A stretch of DNA of 64,000 bases. Source: Acidithiobacillus sp. YTS05. Lineage in GTDB: Bacteria > Pseudomonadota > Gammaproteobacteria > Acidithiobacillales > Acidithiobacillaceae. The position numbers and the translations under genes are program-made. The notes under the pieces are model-generated. The model did no database searches. It had not been told where the DNA came from and worked only from the letters and a program-made list of their open reading frames with translations. Positions within the stretch are counted from its first letter, which is position 1; every line of letters begins with the position of its first letter. Below are positions 26,094-33,831 of the stretch, piece after piece. Where the stretch lies: NCBI RefSeq assembly GCF_024396695.1, contig NZ_CP094359.1, positions 1,240,001 through 1,304,000 of the forward strand, read 5' to 3'.

Positions 26094-26516
26094 TCATGGC
26101 AGGAAAGGTCCGGGAGGGGGCGGCACGTCCCTCGGAACAGGCGGGGCTGATGCGGACGAATTCCACCGCGCCCCCTCGTCCGGATAGCCGTAGTAGGCGT
26201 TTTCTGGTGGATATCCTCCTCCTTGGTAACCTGCACCGCCGTAATAGCCCTGATAGGGACCGTTGTAGGCCTCATAGGTGCCGGTACTGAAGCGCATGGG
26301 TCCGCCATATGGCCGCTGGATTCGCATGCTGCCCATGCTCCATGGACCCATGCTTCCGGTGAATGGGCCGCCAAAACCGGAAAAAGGGCCGGCGCTGTCG
26401 CCCCACGGGCCCCAACCCCCCCAAGGTCCCCAGGCAAACGCGGAACTACTGATCATGCACAGTGCCGCGGCGATGCTGAGGCGAGCGATCGACTGATATG
26501 CTTTCTTACTGGACAT
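26094..26516 (-). CDS. Secreted Gly/Trp/Tyr-rich protein, paralogue B
   Basis: Protein of 140 residues with a signal peptide (MSSKKAYQSIARLSIAAALCMISSSAFA) and a mature start AWGPWGGWGPWGD. The core GPFSGFGGPFTGSMGPWSMGSM ... GGPMRFSTGTYEAY ... GYYGGAGYQGGGY matches closely the protein at 33223 (GPFSSYGGPFTGNSGPWDMGTM ... GGPMNFDSGRYGGY). The tail is Pro-rich. No cysteine is present in the mature part. Low-complexity secreted proteins of this composition include the sulfur globule proteins of purple sulfur bacteria; the comparison is by composition only. Confidence 0.75.
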   Translation of the reverse strand: MSSKKAYQSIARLSIAAALCMISSSAFAWGPWGGWGPWGDSAGPFSGFGGPFTGSMGPWSMGSMRIQRPYGGPMRFSTGTYEAYNGPYQGYYGGAGYQGGGYPPENAYYGYPDEGARWNSSASAPPVPRDVPPPPGPFLP

Positions 26517-26533
26517 TAATATCTCTCCTCCGC

Positions 26534-27076
26534 TTACCACCAACCCATAGGTGACATCGGGCCCCAGGGCGACATGGGACTGCTCCAGCCTGACCAGGGA
26601 CTCCCGCCCCAGGGAGAACCACCCCATGGCGATCCACCCCACGGGCTACTCCAAGCAGACCAGGGCGAACTGCCTCCCCAACTGGACCAAGGTGAGCCGC
26701 CGCCTCCGCCCCAGCCGGACCATGGCATACCGCCACCCCAGGGCATTCCGCCCGATCCGGCCCAAGGCCTGTCATAGGCTCCCCAAGGAGCGTCCCGGAA
26801 ATTCATGGGCCCAAAATGCGGAAAGCGCATACTGAAACCGCCCATACTCCAGGGGCCGAAGCTTCCATTGCCCGGCCCGCCATACCCGCTCCAAGGCCCG
26901 GCGTAACCATTCCAGGGAGAGCTGTAAGCGCTACTCTCCCACGGGGCCCAGCGTGACCAGGAATTGCCCCCCGACCAGGGCATGCTCCCCCCCCAAGGTC
27001 CCCACGCTAGGGCGCTCAAGGGAAGACTAAAAGTTACGGCGCCAGCGACTGCTACGATCAGTTTTGTCTTTGTCAT
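26534..27076 (-). CDS. Secreted Trp/Gly/Ser/Pro-rich protein, paralogue A
   Basis: Protein of 180 residues: signal peptide (MTKTKLIVAVAGAVTFSLPLSALA), mature start AWGPWGGSMPWSGG, the shared core GPWSGYGGPGNGSFGPWSMGGFSMRFPHFGPMNF, then a C-terminal half of PWGGS / SPWSxW repeats. Tryptophan is exceptionally frequent (about one in seven residues) and there is no cysteine. Such a chain should form a packed aromatic, possibly self-assembling, material outside the inner membrane. It lies 56 bases after the Pro/Tyr-rich gene, with a stable hairpin in the gap. Confidence 0.75.
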   Translation of the reverse strand: MTKTKLIVAVAGAVTFSLPLSALAWGPWGGSMPWSGGNSWSRWAPWESSAYSSPWNGYAGPWSGYGGPGNGSFGPWSMGGFSMRFPHFGPMNFRDAPWGAYDRPWAGSGGMPWGGGMPWSGWGGGGGSPWSSWGGSSPWSAWSSPWGGSPWGGSPWGGSPWSGWSSPMSPWGPMSPMGWW

Positions 27077-27097
27077 AACGATTCACCTCTTGATATT

Positions 27098-27120
27098 CGG
27101 AACGGCTGTTACCCGTTCCG
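27098..27120 (-). promoter_or_regulatory. Hairpin in the operon between two secreted-protein genes
   Basis: CGGAACGG (27098-27105) and CCGTTCCG (27113-27120) form a perfect 8-bp stem with a 7-base loop. No T-run follows on the minus strand, so it is unlikely to be a simple terminator. It may stabilise or process the mRNA and raise output of the secreted proteins relative to the pump. Confidence 0.45.
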
Positions 27121-27131
27121 TTGCGGTAGGA

Positions 27132-28040
27132 CTACCTGGACCCCCAAGGGCCAGCCATCCAGTCTGCTGGCCCATAGGACCGCGGTTCCGCCCATTGCGG
27201 CGGCATGGGGTAGGGCGCTCGCGGAGTGGGGCCATAACCAGGGGCCATAGGCGCGGGGTAGGGTGCGGGTCCGTTCATCTCGGGTAGCGGCGGGTAGGGA
27301 CCCCGCGGTGGCGGTCCGTATGCCTCGGGCGGTGGACCATAGGACTGCGGGCCGGCCTCTTGCGGCGGCATGGGGTAGGGGGCTGGACGCATGGGGCCAT
27401 AAGCGGGTGGCATCTGCGCCGGGTAGGGTGCGGGTCCGTTCATCTCCGGTAGCGGCGGATAGGGTCCCCGCGGTGGCGGTCCGTATGCCTCGGGTGGCGG
27501 ACCATAGGACTGCGGGCCGGCCCATTGCGGTGGCAGGGGATAGGGCGATGCGGGTGTATACCCGCGACCCATGGGTGCGCCCTGCGCTCCATAACTGGGT
27601 GCCATCCTGGGAGGATAGGGTCCAGGGCCAGGAGCGCCAGCATAGGCGGGTGTCGGCTCCATACGCAGATTGCCAATCGCGCCTTCGCTCAATTCACGGG
27701 GTGAAACAGGATACGGGCCGGGCGGCGGCGGAACATACGCCACAGCTTGGGCCTGCACCGGCATTTGCATAGCCTCATAGCCATTGCCTAGCTGGCCCAT
27801 CTTGGTTCCTGAACTAGATCCCTCTCTCCATGCAGACGGAGGTTGAGGCTGCATTTGTGGTGCAGAGGACCAGGGAATCACGCCAGAGTAACCACCACTG
27901 TTGCTCGGAACAGCATTTCCAGAATCGTTCCAGCCTTGACTGAAGACAGGAGCCGCCCATGCACTGGCACTTGCAAGACAACCGACGGCGGCAACCAACG
28001 AGAGTGCGCGCAAGCGGCAGGATGAATATTTATGGATCAT
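27132..28040 (-). CDS. Secreted Pro/Tyr/Gly-rich repeat protein
   Basis: Protein of 302 residues. Signal peptide (LRALSLVAAVGCLASASAWA), a Ser/Gly/Gln segment (to about 100), then a long Pro/Tyr/Gly region with 55-residue repeats that contain GPQSYGPPPEAYGPPPRG and YPPLPEMNGPAPYPA. The composition resembles extensin- or mussel-type structural proteins and suggests an extended, Tyr-cross-linkable matrix or spacer. The ATG at 28040 has AAGGAGGA upstream; longer frames would run into the RND gene. It follows the pump gene by 20 bases. Confidence 0.75.
   Translation of the reverse strand: MIHKYSSCRLRALSLVAAVGCLASASAWAAPVFSQGWNDSGNAVPSNSGGYSGVIPWSSAPQMQPQPPSAWREGSSSGTKMGQLGNGYEAMQMPVQAQAVAYVPPPPGPYPVSPRELSEGAIGNLRMEPTPAYAGAPGPGPYPPRMAPSYGAQGAPMGRGYTPASPYPLPPQWAGPQSYGPPPEAYGPPPRGPYPPLPEMNGPAPYPAQMPPAYGPMRPAPYPMPPQEAGPQSYGPPPEAYGPPPRGPYPPLPEMNGPAPYPAPMAPGYGPTPRAPYPMPPQWAEPRSYGPADWMAGPWGSR
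27150..27540 (-). repeat. 165-bp direct repeats in the Pro/Tyr-rich gene
   Basis: Two nearly identical 165-base units and a partial third. The same GGACCATAGGACTGCGGGCC string begins at 27334 and 27499 on the plus strand, exactly 165 bases apart. The period equals 55 codons, so copy number can vary without frameshift. Confidence 0.85.
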
Positions 28041-28060
28041 GCGTATCCTCCTTAGGATGA

Positions 28061-31000
28061 TTACTTGCCAGATCGGCGCGTGAAAAATTGACGCCAGGAA
28101 GTCAAAAACAGGATGAAATCGTCCCAAAAGCTGCGCAGCACCAGAGTGATGAGCGCAACCAGGTCTGCCCACGAAGTCTTTTTGCGAGGGGATCGCTGCG
28201 CGATAGACGGAACGTTCTCCCTTTGCGTTAGTGGTATCTCGTCCGCCTTGACCACGATCCACTTCCTGCGACTCATGGGAAAAGACGCTTGGCCGGCATG
28301 ACTGCCATCGTTCAAATCAATACTGGCGGGGCAGAAGGCGCGGCGTCCGCTGACGCAGCCCATGGGGATAACCAGCAGGGTGAGGATGGTGGACACCATC
28401 ACGCCAAAGAGCAGGGAGATTCCCATGCCGCGGAAGATGGGCGAGGTGATGATCTCCGCCGAGCCCAGCATCAGCGCCAGGGCGGTAATAACGATCGGTC
28501 GAGTGCGCGTAGCGCAGGCCTCGATCAGGGCGTCGAGCACGGGGTAGCCTTCGGCGACCTTCTGCTGTGAGTAGTCCACCAGCAGGATCGAATTGCGGAC
28601 GATGATGCCGGCCAGTGCAATGAAGCCGATCATCGACGTAGCGGTAAAACTGGCGCCGAAGAGCCAGTGCCCAGGCAGGATACCGATCAGGGTCAGCGGG
28701 ATGGGCACCATGATGATGGCGGGAATCACGAAATTACCGAATTCCCAGACCACCAACATATAGATCAACACCAGAGCGACCAGGAATGCAGCACCCATGT
28801 CGCGGAAAGTCACATAGGTCACGGTCCACGCCCCGCCCCACTTGATGCTGGCGGTATTGCCACTGGGCTGACTGATCCAGTCGATTCCCAGGGCCTTACC
28901 CGTCGGCGCGAGATAGTGACTGAGCGCAGTTTCCACTTCCAGCATGCCATACAGCGGCGCATCCAGGCGTCCCTGCGTGTCCCCCATCACATATTGCACG
29001 GGGCGCAGATCCTGCTGATAGATGGGGGCTTGGGCAGGGACGCGCGCAAAATTGCCCAGACTATAGAGGGGCACTGAGCCATAATAGGGCGAGGAGACGG
29101 GCAGACTCGCCAGATTCTGCACGTTGCTGCGCAGGGCGAGCGGTGCCTGCAGACGCATAGGCACCGCCAGATCCTGGCCAAACGGATGGAAGTCTCCCAG
29201 AGAATGTCCTCCCATGACCATCGCCAAGGTCTGGTTCACCGTCGCGTTGCTGATCCCGGCCATCCCGGCCCGGGTGCTATCCACATGGAAAACGAGCAAA
29301 TCGTGGGGCGCCATCAGGGTGCTGTTGACGTCGGTCAGGTTCTTGCTGTGTTCAAAGACCGTGACCAGATGCCGGGCAACGGCATCCCGAATCTCGCTGG
29401 AAGGTCCATAGACCTCCGCTACCACTGGGGCGAGTACCGGTGGGCCCGGTGGAGTTTGCACCACCTGAATGTGTGCTCCCCAAGTCTTGGCAACTGCCTC
29501 GATCCGCTCCCGTGCCACAGTCGCCAAGTGAGCGCTGGAGGCAGAGCGCTGGTCGCCACTCACCAACTGCACATGGATCATCGCCTGCCAAGGCTGATTG
29601 CGCAGGTAATAATGGCGGACCATGCCGTTGAAATCATAGGGCTCTGGCGTGCCGACGTAGCTTTGCAGCGCACGTATGTCTTTCATGCCTTGCAAGCGTT
29701 CTTGAATGGCATAGGTGGCATTGGCGGTTTCCGGCAGGGCCGTGCCCGCGGGCATATTGACCACCACGTTGAAGGCATCCGAATTGCCGTGGGGGAGCAT
29801 GGTGAATGGCACCCACTCCACCAAGAACAAGGCCAGACTGCCAAAGAAAGCGAGGACGATGCCACCCAGAAAGAGCCGCCCATACAGCTTGCGGCGTACC
29901 AGGGGAATCAGGGTCTGGGCAAAGAACTTACGTAGCCACGCTGCCTGCTTGGCCTCGCGGTGATGCATCTTCTCCAGTACCCGCAGACTGGGCTTGAAGC
30001 GCAGAATCAGCCACGGCCCCAGGGCAAAGGCAATGAAGAGGGAGGACAGCATGGCCACCGATCCCAATACCGGGATGGGGGCCATGTACGGACCCATCAT
30101 GCCGCCCACAAAACCCATGGGCAGCAGGGCCGCAATCACCGTGAAGGTCGCCAACGTAGTCGGATTACCCACTTCGCGTACCGCGTCGATCAGGGTGTCC
30201 GTAGAGGTACTGTTCTCTAGCAACCAGCGGCGGTAGACATTTTCGACAATAACGATAGAGTCATCGACCAGAATACCGATCGAGAAGATCAGTCCGAAGA
30301 GGCTGACGCGGTTGATGGTGATGCCAACGATCCAGGCGGCGAAGACCGTAATCAGCAGGATCAGCGGGATGGTAATGACCACAACGGCAGCGGCCCGCCA
30401 GCCGAGGGTCAGAAAAATCAACAAAGTCACGGCAGCGGTAGCAACGAAGAGCTTGAAGAGCAGGGAATTGACCTTGTCGTTGGCCACCTTGCCATCGTTG
30501 CGGGTGATACTGACCCGAACATCGTCAGGAATGACACTACCTTCCAGGGAATGGACCTTGGCGATCAAGGCCTCGCCCACCGCAACCGCGTTGCTGCCAG
30601 CAGTCTTTGCGATGGCAATGGTGATCGCCGGCGCATTCTGCACGGCGGGGCCACGGCTACCGGCACCCGACGTATAGGTCACCAGGCTGTGGGCGGTGGA
30701 CGGCCCATAGCGCACGGCAGCCACTTGCGACAGATAGACCGGGGCACCATGAAAGACCCCGACCACCAGATTTTCGACCTGCTGCGGGCTGCGCAGAAAA
30801 CCGCCACTGAGGATTGCCAAGTGACGGTTGTTACCTTCCGCACTACCGCTTTGCAGTTCCTGGTTGGCGGATTCCACGACCTTGGCGACGGCTTGCGGGG
30901 TAAGCCCATAGGCGGCCAGACGACTGGGCTGTATGTCGATATTCAGGGCATCCGTCGCACCATGGATGATGAAGCTCTCGCCAGTATCCGGGACTTCTTT

Positions 31001-31564
31001 GAGGCGTTTCAGTGCACTTTCGGCAATCTCGTTCAGGGTGCCCGAACCCACACTCTGCGACCATAGAGTAAAGGTCATAAAGGGCACACTATTGATGCCC
31101 TTGGCGCGCACCAAAGGCTTGCCGGCCCCCGGAGGAATTCGGTTCATGTTGGCCGCGAGCTTGTTGTAGACCGCAACCAGCGAGGGAGCCATGTGCTTAC
31201 CTACGACAAAGCGCACGGTCACCATCGCTTCGCCTTGATTGGATACCGAGTAGACGTGACGCACCCCCGGCAGCTCGCTCATCAACTGCTGCAGGGGATC
31301 GGTCACCATGCGTGCCACTTCCGCCGGCGAATGGCCGGGATAGGGCACAAAGATGTCCACCATGGGCACGGAAATCTGTGGATTGGCCGCCCGCGGGGTC
31401 GAAATCAGGCCCAGTACACCAGCGGCCAAGAGCACGATGAGCAAGAGGGGTGCGAGCGGCGAATTGACAAAAATCCGTGCAATGTTGCCTGCCAGCCCCA
31501 GATTTTTCGCCGACGGGCTCGACTCCCCGTGGGCACCATTACCGTTGCAGTTTGTGCTGCTCAT
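28061..31564 (-). CDS. RND-family efflux permease of the sigma-54 operon
   Basis: Inner membrane proton-driven pump of 1167 residues. It has the RND plan: TM1 (LLLIVLLAAGVLGLI), two large periplasmic loops and TM4 with GILVDDSIVIVENVYRRW (proton-relay aspartates). The C-terminal half ends with TM12 at about residue 1065. A cytoplasmic extension of about 100 residues follows, basic, with a further hydrophobic stretch (DLVALITLVLRSFWDDFILFL), which ordinary AcrB/CzcA proteins lack. The substrate cannot be told. Its start overlaps the adaptor gene by ATGA. No outer membrane partner is in the operon. Confidence 0.9.
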   Translation of the reverse strand: MSSTNCNGNGAHGESSPSAKNLGLAGNIARIFVNSPLAPLLLIVLLAAGVLGLISTPRAANPQISVPMVDIFVPYPGHSPAEVARMVTDPLQQLMSELPGVRHVYSVSNQGEAMVTVRFVVGKHMAPSLVAVYNKLAANMNRIPPGAGKPLVRAKGINSVPFMTFTLWSQSVGSGTLNEIAESALKRLKEVPDTGESFIIHGATDALNIDIQPSRLAAYGLTPQAVAKVVESANQELQSGSAEGNNRHLAILSGGFLRSPQQVENLVVGVFHGAPVYLSQVAAVRYGPSTAHSLVTYTSGAGSRGPAVQNAPAITIAIAKTAGSNAVAVGEALIAKVHSLEGSVIPDDVRVSITRNDGKVANDKVNSLLFKLFVATAAVTLLIFLTLGWRAAAVVVITIPLILLITVFAAWIVGITINRVSLFGLIFSIGILVDDSIVIVENVYRRWLLENSTSTDTLIDAVREVGNPTTLATFTVIAALLPMGFVGGMMGPYMAPIPVLGSVAMLSSLFIAFALGPWLILRFKPSLRVLEKMHHREAKQAAWLRKFFAQTLIPLVRRKLYGRLFLGGIVLAFFGSLALFLVEWVPFTMLPHGNSDAFNVVVNMPAGTALPETANATYAIQERLQGMKDIRALQSYVGTPEPYDFNGMVRHYYLRNQPWQAMIHVQLVSGDQRSASSAHLATVARERIEAVAKTWGAHIQVVQTPPGPPVLAPVVAEVYGPSSEIRDAVARHLVTVFEHSKNLTDVNSTLMAPHDLLVFHVDSTRAGMAGISNATVNQTLAMVMGGHSLGDFHPFGQDLAVPMRLQAPLALRSNVQNLASLPVSSPYYGSVPLYSLGNFARVPAQAPIYQQDLRPVQYVMGDTQGRLDAPLYGMLEVETALSHYLAPTGKALGIDWISQPSGNTASIKWGGAWTVTYVTFRDMGAAFLVALVLIYMLVVWEFGNFVIPAIIMVPIPLTLIGILPGHWLFGASFTATSMIGFIALAGIIVRNSILLVDYSQQKVAEGYPVLDALIEACATRTRPIVITALALMLGSAEIITSPIFRGMGISLLFGVMVSTILTLLVIPMGCVSGRRAFCPASIDLNDGSHAGQASFPMSRRKWIVVKADEIPLTQRENVPSIAQRSPRKKTSWADLVALITLVLRSFWDDFILFLTSWRQFFTRRSGK

Positions 31565-32706
31565 GCATCGGCTCCTGGCGCTGCACTCCCTGCCGTTTGC
31601 AGGTGGTATCCCGAACCAACGCCGGCCGGCGGATCGTTGACGATCACGTCACCCGGACGCAATCCTGATAGTACCTGGACTTGGTTATTGGCAAGCGGTT
31701 CCCCCAGACGCAGTACCCGCAACTGCGTGACCCCGTTCTGATCGACCAGCACCGACGGCAGACTGTGCCCCGGAAGCAGCGCCGAACGCGGGATCGCCAC
31801 CCCGAGGCTCGCGGATTGCGCAGCCGGCAGGCGGACGGTTACGTAGTCGCCAGCGCGGATTCCGGTATGGCTCGGCAGGGCGAGTTTCACGGCAAGGGTG
31901 TGGGTTTGCGCGTTCGCCTCCGGGGCAATCTGTATGATTTGCGCGCGTACCACACCAGCGCCATTGGGCGCACGTACCTGTAGGGTGTCTCCCAGTTGCA
32001 GTCCAGCACTCATGCTGGTCGGCACTTCAACAAGGATCTGTGCCGGACCCGCGCCACCCAGGACCAGCAAGGATTGCCCCGGCTGCACCACGTCTCCGGG
32101 ATTGACGTCTTTTTGCAGGATCACCCCATAGAAGGGAGAGACCCCGTAGGCGTCGCGAATTTCGGCTTCGATTTCGCGAATGCGCCAGGCGGCAGACTGC
32201 AAGGTGGTTTGCGCCTGCATGGCTGCGGCGCGACGGTTGTCCAGGGTAGCAAGATAGTTGGCCCAGGGATTCTGCTGGTTGCCCATCATCGCCGCCATGC
32301 CCTGACCGAACCACGCGAAGGGATTCCAGGGATTGCTGCTACCACCGTAGTTATAGAGTTGCACCTGATACTGCGAATAGCCATTCCCCAGGGCGACCTG
32401 CGCCGCCTGATAGGCGGCTTCGGCTTGTGCTTGTTGCGCACGCAACGCTTCCGTACCCAGACCGACCACAACCTCGCCGGAACGCACCGGGGAACCCACC
32501 GGCCCTGCCACATACTCGACCCGTCCTCCGGTCTGGGCGCGCAACACCACTACCTGCCCAGGGATGGCGCGGGCGCCGAGCAAGGGGCCCAAGGAGGGGG
32601 CGGGCTGTACTCGGAGCAAACTGGGTCCGGCAAAGGCAATACCCGGAGCCATGCTCAACGCCAGACAGGGGAACAGGCACCAAAAGGAAGAAATACGGAC
32701 GGACAT
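31561..32706 (-). CDS. RND adaptor (membrane fusion protein)
   Basis: Periplasmic adaptor of 381 residues. Signal peptide (SFWCLFPCLALSMAPGIAFA), the first half-lipoyl segment (VVLRAQTGGRVEYVAGPVGSPVRSGEVVVGLG), a helical hairpin containing an unusual Tyr/Asn/Trp insert (NYGGSSNPWNPFAWFGQGMAAMMGN region), the second lipoyl half (GVILQKDVNPGDVVQPGQSLLVLG) and beta-barrel and proximal domains. The start is the ATG at 32706 with GAGGA 11 bases upstream. It is the first gene of the nine-gene operon and lies 42 bases after its -24/-12 promoter. Confidence 0.87.
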   Translation of the reverse strand: MSVRISSFWCLFPCLALSMAPGIAFAGPSLLRVQPAPSLGPLLGARAIPGQVVVLRAQTGGRVEYVAGPVGSPVRSGEVVVGLGTEALRAQQAQAEAAYQAAQVALGNGYSQYQVQLYNYGGSSNPWNPFAWFGQGMAAMMGNQQNPWANYLATLDNRRAAAMQAQTTLQSAAWRIREIEAEIRDAYGVSPFYGVILQKDVNPGDVVQPGQSLLVLGGAGPAQILVEVPTSMSAGLQLGDTLQVRAPNGAGVVRAQIIQIAPEANAQTHTLAVKLALPSHTGIRAGDYVTVRLPAAQSASLGVAIPRSALLPGHSLPSVLVDQNGVTQLRVLRLGEPLANNQVQVLSGLRPGDVIVNDPPAGVGSGYHLQTAGSAAPGADA

Positions 32707-32747
32707 GGCTGAAAAGTTCCTCAAGGTAAGCAGTCAACATCTTTAAA

Positions 32748-32762
32748 GCATGTTTCATGCCA
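32748..32762 (-). promoter_or_regulatory. Sigma-54 promoter of the RND/secreted-protein operon
   Basis: TGGCATGAAACATGC on the minus strand: TGGCA at -24 and GC at -12 with the strict spacing of sigma-54 promoters. Start of transcription is expected near 32736. It is nearly the same as the divergent promoter at 33099, and the -24 half is the same as at 35208. Confidence 0.8.
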
Positions 32763-33098
32763 TTTCATAACGAATTGTTTTTTAAATATTTATTTTTGAC
32801 GGTGGGCAAAAAGTGTTGCGATAAAAGCAGGGATACAATAGGTAAAACAGAGGGTTGGACTGTTGCATGATCACTGTTGCGTTGCGGTGAAATCTGCATC
32901 ATTTGCTATAACGCCATGATTATCATGATAGCAATTGGCTTCTGGCACCCCTTTGGATGTCCAGAGGTGATCACTGCAACGCCTGCAACAAGTACGAAAT
33001 ACGCAAGCTATTGAAATGTTTATGTCTTGGTTTTTTCTGTTGCAGAGGCGCTTTGCGAAATATTTGTATAAATCTATTACTATCAAATGGTTATTAAG
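32763..33098. promoter_or_regulatory. Shared enhancer region with TGTTGC/GCAACA sites
   Basis: AT-rich region between two divergent sigma-54 promoters. TGTTGC hexamers start at 32814, 32861, 32875 and 33038, and a GCAACA at 32985, with further GTTGC/GCAAC pentamers at 32881 and 32976. The outermost sites are 52 and 56 bases from the nearest -24 element, a usual distance for activator binding sites. Two copies of TGATCACTG lie near the middle. No convincing gene lies here. Confidence 0.65.
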
Positions 33099-33113
33099 TG
33101 GCATGAAATCTGC
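33099..33113 (+). promoter_or_regulatory. Sigma-54 promoter of the secreted Gly/Tyr protein gene
   Basis: TGGCATGAAATCTGC: -24 TGGCA, -12 GC, followed by TTTT. Ten of its first ten bases equal the divergent promoter at 32762-32748. Transcription should start near 33125 and leave a leader of about 98 bases. Confidence 0.8.
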
Positions 33114-33222
33114 TTTTCAAGAAGTAGGTAATCTCCTACATGGATTGCCAGGTTCCGTTAGGACTTCCGCTATATAGGTAATCCGCACGGTTTCAAATTC
33201 AGAATGTGTAAGGAGTGCGTCG

Positions 33223-33762
33223 ATGAAAACGTTGATTCAGAAAAAGGGTTGGATTATGGGCTCAGTTGCGGTAGCCGGGGTGTCGGCGTTATTGGTGGCG
33301 GCACCTGCCTTTGCTTGGGGCCCGTGGGGAGGTTCTCCCTGGGGAGATGGCTACAGCAATCCTTTCTGGGGGAACAGCGGACCCTTCAGCAGCTACGGTG
33401 GCCCCTTCACCGGCAATAGCGGCCCGTGGGACATGGGCACGATGAGCTTCAATGCGCCCCATGGGGGACCCATGAACTTTGACAGTGGCCGCTATGGCGG
33501 GTACGGGCAAGGCTACAATGGCTATTATGGTGGGGCCTATGGAAACGGGTACGACGACGGTTACGGCTACAACAACTATCCGCCGGCTTATCCCCAATAC
33601 CAACCGCGTTCGCCCTACCCAGCCTATGGCGGTGGATACCCGGTGCCGCGACCGGCTCCGCAGTATCCGCAGCGGGCCCAGAACTATGCGCCACCTGCAG
33701 GTCCCTACGGCTATGGACCAGCGTACAACCCCTATGATGGCTACGGCTACGGATATCGGTAA
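33223..33762 (+). CDS. Secreted Gly/Tyr/Trp-rich protein, paralogue C
   Basis: Protein of 179 residues. Signal peptide (GWIMGSVAVAGVSALLVAAPAFA), then AWGPWGGSPWGD, the shared core (GPFSSYGGPFTGNSGPWDMGTMSF, GGPMNFDSGRYGGYGQGYNGYYGGAYGNGY) and a Tyr/Pro tail (YPQYQPRSPYPAYGGGYP). About one residue in five of the mature chain is Tyr. No cysteine. AAGGAG precedes the ATG. It is the first gene of the divergent sigma-54 unit and pairs with a TPR gene just as paralogues A and B pair with TPR genes on the other side. Confidence 0.78.
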   Translation: MKTLIQKKGWIMGSVAVAGVSALLVAAPAFAWGPWGGSPWGDGYSNPFWGNSGPFSSYGGPFTGNSGPWDMGTMSFNAPHGGPMNFDSGRYGGYGQGYNGYYGGAYGNGYDDGYGYNNYPPAYPQYQPRSPYPAYGGGYPVPRPAPQYPQRAQNYAPPAGPYGYGPAYNPYDGYGYGYR

Positions 33763-33831
33763 AGCAGGTCCCGCGCCATATCGGCAGACGGTATGGCGAA
33801 TTTCGGTGCAATGAATAATTTGGAGATACCT

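Noticed and set aside
27150..27540. CRISPR-like regular repeats
   Set aside because: The period is 165 bases, in frame, and encodes Pro/Tyr-rich repeats; there are no unique spacers of constant size.
28289..28570. Plus-strand frames opposite the 3' part of the RND gene
   Set aside because: Antisense shadows with Gly/Ala/Asp/His bias and no ribosome site.
32944..32960. TGGCAC followed by CCCTTTGGA as another sigma-54 promoter
   Set aside because: The -12 GC is missing at the required spacing, and no gene starts at a suitable distance.
32871..33104. Minus-strand open frame of 77 codons in the sigma-54 enhancer region
   Set aside because: No ribosome site, no family resemblance, and it overlaps the activator sites and the divergent promoter.
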